From Volutella citrinella (taxonomy: Eukaryota; Ascomycota; Sordariomycetes; Hypocreales; Nectriaceae): a stretch of DNA of 64,000 nucleotides. The stretch lies in the NCBI GenBank assembly GCA_034401135.1, contig JAWZSP010000007.1, positions 930,001-994,000 on the forward strand. Reading direction: 5' to 3'. Numbering within the stretch: the stretch's first letter is position 1; the number at the start of each line of letters is the position of its first letter. Positions 60,026 through 64,000 of the stretch are shown piece by piece. The notes beneath the pieces were generated by a model. The model was given only the letters and a program-made list of their open reading frames with translations. It was not told the DNA's origin and searched no databases. Position numbers and translations under genes: made by a program.

Positions 60026-60915
60026 GGCCGAGTCTCAACGCCACTGGAGCGGGCGACACATCTGCTCAAGGAAAAGTTACACGAGACTCTTGCGCATTCC
60101 GGTGTGACGAGGGCGGCTCTGAAAACGCCCGGCGGAGGCCGCCTGTGATCGCGCTTGCAACGCGAACGTGGGTTCTCGGGATCGTGTTTGCAAGTTCCTG
60201 GCTGACTGGTGTTGCAGAATTATTTGCTGTCCCTGACCGGGCGCGTACTGGAGCTCGGAGGCGATTGGCAGGCCCGCCCGCTGTCTGGTACCGGCACTGC
60301 GGGGCCCTGGGTCTTGTGGCTGCTGAATCCGTGCTTTTGCCTAATCCGGAAGCAAGTCACTTGTACATGTTAAGGCTGATGGTGATTGTGCTTCCTTACG
60401 TGCCAAGGTACCACACCCCTCTGTACAAGGGACACATGCCCAGTTAGTTGCCCGCCAGGGTCTGACGCCATTGTGTTCAGCACCCCAGCGGCCCAAGCAA
60501 GGTCCGCTTTGGGATCTTCGCGAACCAGCAACCTGATTAGCTTGGGACAGTCTCTCTTCCTACATCAGCTCAAGGCATCGGTGATTCTTTCGTCATCTTC
60601 GAAGCTGCCTCGAACCTAGGCGCTGCGTCTTGCTAGACCCTTTGGTCACACCGCCCTGGACCCTCCCGCGATCAGCGAACCCTGACCGACGACACGATTC
60701 GACGTCAGCCTCGGTGACGTCTGCCTATTTCAACCATCGCCAGCACCTCGACGCGACTATGTCCCCCGCCTCAGCAGCTATCTGACCTCAAGCTCAGACG
60801 CTTAAGTGAAGACAGCAGTTGGAGCTACGTATGGCACAGGCTTTCGATCTCCAGCCGTGAGCATCAAGCTCGCCTGCGCCGAGTCGCAAGTCGAGCACAT
60901 CGACTATAGCCCGCC
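60026..60915. promoter_or_regulatory. Divergent promoter region
   Basis: The 890 bp between the start codons of the minus-strand 58151 gene and the plus-strand fab1 gene must contain both promoters. A stretch rich in CGAC/CAGC units near 60650-60760 lies in the presumed fab1 leader. No specific factor site is claimed. Confidence 0.45.
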
Positions 60916-63900
60916 ATGACCAGTACTTCATCCAAGGTTGCGGCGGAGTCGGCGACTCCGACATCCAGTGCCTCGCCTTTGCGAACCCGCCGCGACTCTA
61001 TAGCTTCAGCTTCCGCAATGTCCGCCGAGAAAGAACACTTCGCCCAGAGCCTCGATAAGATACACAACTCAGCTAGCCAGTGCCACTCACTGACGACCTT
61101 CAACGACTTTGCCCCACCGCCTATTGTCGCTCCCACATCAGAGGGGCGCGGGGCAGCTGGTGAGCTTGTGCACCAGGGGCTTAGTGGTATCTACAGCAGA
61201 TTAAGGGAAGCCGTTGGGGTTGGGAGCTCCTCCAAGGCTGCGCCCGAGGAACCAATTGCAGAGGGTTCGGAGCCTCCAAGTAAGCGAGCGTCTGTCAGCG
61301 GAAGTCACGTATCAAAGGCGTCTATTAGCTCGCTCCACAGAGTCAGCACCGCTGCTTCCACCTCAACTACGGCGACCCAGCAACTGTCATCGCCGGACAG
61401 TGGCTCAGTCACTACTGTCGCTGGAAGCCTGGATGCCCGGTCTCAGATGCCTCCAACGCCCAAGGCCACCGGCATCAGCCTCATGTCCGGACAGAAATCA
61501 AATCCTTCTACCCGACCGCCTTTGGCAACTAAAACCACCAGCTCCATCGCGGTCGACCCTACGATTGCCCCAATTACTGTTCACCGAGATGAAAGTCATG
61601 GCACGCTTCAAACCGATGAAAGCGCGGGCCAGGACCCGCGTCGAAAAAGCAGTAGTCGAGCCGAGCTACAGGCGCACCTGTCTACTGCCGAATCGCTGAA
61701 CCTCTATGACATGAAGGAAGGGAAGCTCCCACCAAGAGCCAAGCCAGAGGACACCTCAAGTATTGACGGCAGCGTCGATGCGCCGATGAGCCCAACAAAG
61801 AGGGATCTGCGGCCTGCCCCCCCCATCCAAACTCGAGGACTCCGAAGCCCTTCAGTGACATCATCACTGCTTTCTCCAGATAGTATCAGACGAAAACCAG
61901 CCGTGATTGACCGGATTAGTCGATCTAGGTCCCCCGGTGTTCCTGGTTCAAGAGAGTCGTCCATAGACCGAGGGACCGCAGAAGCGAGCCCGATCAACAC
62001 ATCAGCACATAACTCCGTCTGCCATGAGTCATTTGGCCCAGACACAGTACCGCAAGCATTGGGTGCCAGGATCCCAGGCACAGTGACAAGCAATGAAGAA
62101 GCATCGGGCCAGGTCAATGCTCAGCTTGACCGTATGCGCAAGCAAGTCCTGAGCAAAGAGTTTTGGATGAAGGACGAAACTGTGAAGGAATGCTTCCTGT
62201 GCCAAACGCCATTCACAGCATTTAGACGGAAACATCACTGCCGGACCTGCGGCTGCATCTTTGACTCGAAATGCACTACTGTGATATCAGGAGAAAGATT
62301 TGGTGTTCAGAGTTCTCTACGTGTTTGCAAAAGCTGCCAGGAGATCATCCTTCGTCGCTTTGACGGTAGCGGATCAGAAGACTCCGGCGATGAGCAGTCC
62401 TTTATGCCCAGATTTTTTGGCTCCAGCCATACAAAGACCCCCAGTGGTGCCAGTCAATCCAAAGCAAAGGAAGCGGAGACTGGGCCGCAGTCTGAAGGCT
62501 CCGAGGACTCGCGACCCATTACAACACCAATGATGGCGATCCCTGCCACTCGTCGCCTGGGCGAATCCAACAGGAATTCGGCTGTGTTGGAGATTGATGC
62601 CCCACAGCAGCTCAGTCGACCTGGTTCTTCGCGGTCGCTACGATCCCTCGCAGGGCGGCCCGTTTCCTCGGCAGGTCATAAGCGCCACCACTCGAAGCAT
62701 GGTCTTCTTGGAAGATTCATTCCTGCTGCCGAGGAAAGGGCCCCTTTCAGGCGAGGGATTGACGGAGAAAGTTCGAAGAAGCCGAAGTTCCCCGCGTTCC
62801 ACGACGATAATATTATTGATCCCGAACTGGCTGATTACATGTCGGACGAGTCCAGCGATGATGAACAGCTGAGCCTCTTCGCAACTATGAGTACTCCCGA
62901 TCTGCAACCTGGCAGCTTTGAAAATGACAAATCGGACTTCTCGCCATACGTAAATGCGACTAGAAAACACCGCCACCGAGGAGAAAAGAGTATCAGTGGC
63001 ATGAGCCACATCAGCCGAACGAATTTTGACGAGCTCAATTCGCCAACCGCGATTTCTTCGCGACGGCAGCCAAGAAGGCGCAATACTAGCAATGTGAGCG
63101 GCAGCATGCATCACCTGGGCTCTCCGAGGCCCAAGTCGGCCGTTTATAAGGGCCCATCTGCTTCTTCCGAGCTGCTTTTCGCCACAGAAACACCTCACCA
63201 CAGTGGGACGCAATTGACGAGGGCTGACTCTGTTCACAAGAAAACACCCAAAGCAGAGCTCAACTCTTCAAGCCTAAGGCATGTTGATAAGCTTCTCCAT
63301 CAGCTTCTCGAAGACGCCAACATACCAAATCCTCCTGCGTGGAAGAAAGCTTTGGTTCCCATTCTGTTGCGGGCAACTGATGATGTGGACCCGGATGTTG
63401 CCAAGGGGGAAGACATGGACATCCGACACTACGTCAAGTTGAAAAAGATCCCTGGCGGGAAGCCTTCCGATGCGTCGTATATTTCGGGAATTGTTTTCAC
63501 CAAGAACCTGGCACTCAAGAGTATGCCCCGGAAAATAATGAACCCTCGCATCGTCCTCGTTACATTTCCGATCGAGTATCCACGGCCTCAGCAGCAACTC
63601 ATGAGTTTGCAGCCAATAATCGAACAGGAGAGGCACTTTCTCCGAAGTTTGGTCCAGAGAATCGCCAATCTACGTCCGCAGGTGCTTCTTGCCGAGAAGA
63701 ACATTTCCGGTATCGCGTTACAGTATCTCTCGGAAGCAAATATTGCCGTGGTTCACAATGTTAAGCACACTGTTATTGAGGCAGTTGCTCGCTGCGCTGA
63801 GACCGAGATTGTATCTTCATTCGATATGCTGACACTTCCGGTTCAAGTGGTCAGATGCTCTTCGTTTGAGGTTCGCACCTTTGTGAATAACGATTACCCT

Positions 63901-64000
63901 GGCCGAAAAAAGTCATACATCTTCTTGTCCGGCTGTGTCCCGGAATTGGGCTGCACCATCACACTTCGAGGAGCAACCAGCACCGTTCTTTCCGACGTCA
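60916..64000 (+). CDS. fab1: Phosphatidylinositol-3-phosphate 5-kinase Fab1 (PIKfyve), 3' end beyond the window
   Basis: An uninterrupted frame from the ATG at 60916 to the window edge gives the first 1028 residues; the stop is not reached. Residues 1-410 are Ser/Thr/Pro-rich and disordered. A FYVE finger spans about 416-476: WMKD (417-420), RKHHCRTCG (438-446) and RVCKSC (469-474), the signature that binds phosphatidylinositol 3-phosphate on endosomes. A chaperonin-like (TCP-1/CCT) domain follows from about 785: SSLRHVDKLLHQLLEDANIP, then IVLVTFPIEYP and NISGIALQYLSEANIAVV. The C-terminal lipid-kinase domain lies outside the window. Fab1 makes phosphatidylinositol 3,5-bisphosphate on vacuole and endosome membranes, controlling vacuole size and traffic. 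Full fungal proteins exceed 2000 aa. Confidence 0.95.
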   Translation, partial: MTSTSSKVAAESATPTSSASPLRTRRDSIASASAMSAEKEHFAQSLDKIHNSASQCHSLTTFNDFAPPPIVAPTSEGRGAAGELVHQGLSGIYSRLREAVGVGSSSKAAPEEPIAEGSEPPSKRASVSGSHVSKASISSLHRVSTAASTSTTATQQLSSPDSGSVTTVAGSLDARSQMPPTPKATGISLMSGQKSNPSTRPPLATKTTSSIAVDPTIAPITVHRDESHGTLQTDESAGQDPRRKSSSRAELQAHLSTAESLNLYDMKEGKLPPRAKPEDTSSIDGSVDAPMSPTKRDLRPAPPIQTRGLRSPSVTSSLLSPDSIRRKPAVIDRISRSRSPGVPGSRESSIDRGTAEASPINTSAHNSVCHESFGPDTVPQALGARIPGTVTSNEEASGQVNAQLDRMRKQVLSKEFWMKDETVKECFLCQTPFTAFRRKHHCRTCGCIFDSKCTTVISGERFGVQSSLRVCKSCQEIILRRFDGSGSEDSGDEQSFMPRFFGSSHTKTPSGASQSKAKEAETGPQSEGSEDSRPITTPMMAIPATRRLGESNRNSAVLEIDAPQQLSRPGSSRSLRSLAGRPVSSAGHKRHHSKHGLLGRFIPAAEERAPFRRGIDGESSKKPKFPAFHDDNIIDPELADYMSDESSDDEQLSLFATMSTPDLQPGSFENDKSDFSPYVNATRKHRHRGEKSISGMSHISRTNFDELNSPTAISSRRQPRRRNTSNVSGSMHHLGSPRPKSAVYKGPSASSELLFATETPHHSGTQLTRADSVHKKTPKAELNSSSLRHVDKLLHQLLEDANIPNPPAWKKALVPILLRATDDVDPDVAKGEDMDIRHYVKLKKIPGGKPSDASYISGIVFTKNLALKSMPRKIMNPRIVLVTFPIEYPRPQQQLMSLQPIIEQERHFLRSLVQRIANLRPQVLLAEKNISGIALQYLSEANIAVVHNVKHTVIEAVARCAETEIVSSFDMLTLPVQVVRCSSFEVRTFVNNDYPGRKKSYIFLSGCVPELGCTITLRGATSTVLSDV

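Noticed and set aside
1..64000. Biosynthetic gene cluster, CRISPR array, prophage or toxin system
   Set aside because: No polyketide or peptide synthetase, transporter-regulator grouping, spaced direct-repeat array or phage-type gene was seen; the content is ordinary fungal chromosome.

Overview
The window looks like chromosomal DNA of a filamentous ascomycete, probably a Sordariomycete and perhaps Hypocreales. The lineage is inferred from protein character; no database was searched. Genes carry short spliceosomal introns (mostly 49-64 nt, GT...AG), untranslated leaders are pyrimidine-rich, proteins have long disordered tails, and the window holds typical fungal genes (DUF7514, Ted1/Cdc1-type phosphatase, large PhoD-like protein, Fab1). 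Eighteen protein genes and one intron-containing tRNA-Ile are supported, plus one possible decayed gene.

Layout. 1.4-4.3 kb: a SWIM+RING zinc protein and an MDR oxidoreductase (both +). 5.3-7.2 kb: a small Cys-rich protein (+) converging on an MPDU1-like PQ-loop protein (-). 7.2-11.3 kb: gene-poor, with a degenerate LTR fragment. 11.3-13.2 kb: DUF7514 protein (+). 17.1-18.1 kb: a conserved-looking protein of unknown function (+). 19.6-21.2 kb: tiny OST5 followed closely by rad1 (+). 21.2-28.9 kb: 7.7 kb without a supportable gene. 28.9-31.2 kb: intronless 766-aa protein (+). 32.9-33.2 kb: CDC26 (+). 34.0-36.2 kb: Ted1/Cdc1-like phosphatase (-). 38.0-43.2 kb: 1669-aa PhoD-like protein (-). 45.2-45.8 kb: small secreted protein (-). 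46.7 kb: tRNA-Ile(AAT) (-). 47.3-48.4 kb: possible pseudogene (-). 50.6-51.5 kb: eIF4E (+), converging on an ACSF3-like acyl-CoA synthetase (-, 52.0-54.0 kb). 56.8-57.6 kb: BolA-like protein (+). 58.2-60.0 kb: unidentified 624-aa protein (-), divergent from fab1 (+), which runs off the right edge at 64000.

Functional picture. This is mainly housekeeping content: translation (eIF4E, tRNA-Ile), cell cycle and DNA damage (CDC26, Rad1), ER glycosylation and GPI-anchor processing (MPDU1-like, OST5, Ted1-like), endolysosomal lipid signalling (Fab1), and mitochondrial metabolism (ACSF3-like, BolA). There is no biosynthetic gene cluster, CRISPR array, prophage or intact transposon. I did not find a convincing new multi-gene system. 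The best unknowns are the single-gene proteins at 5306, 17068, 28883 and 58151, the possible decayed gene near 48 kb, and the long gene-free blocks.
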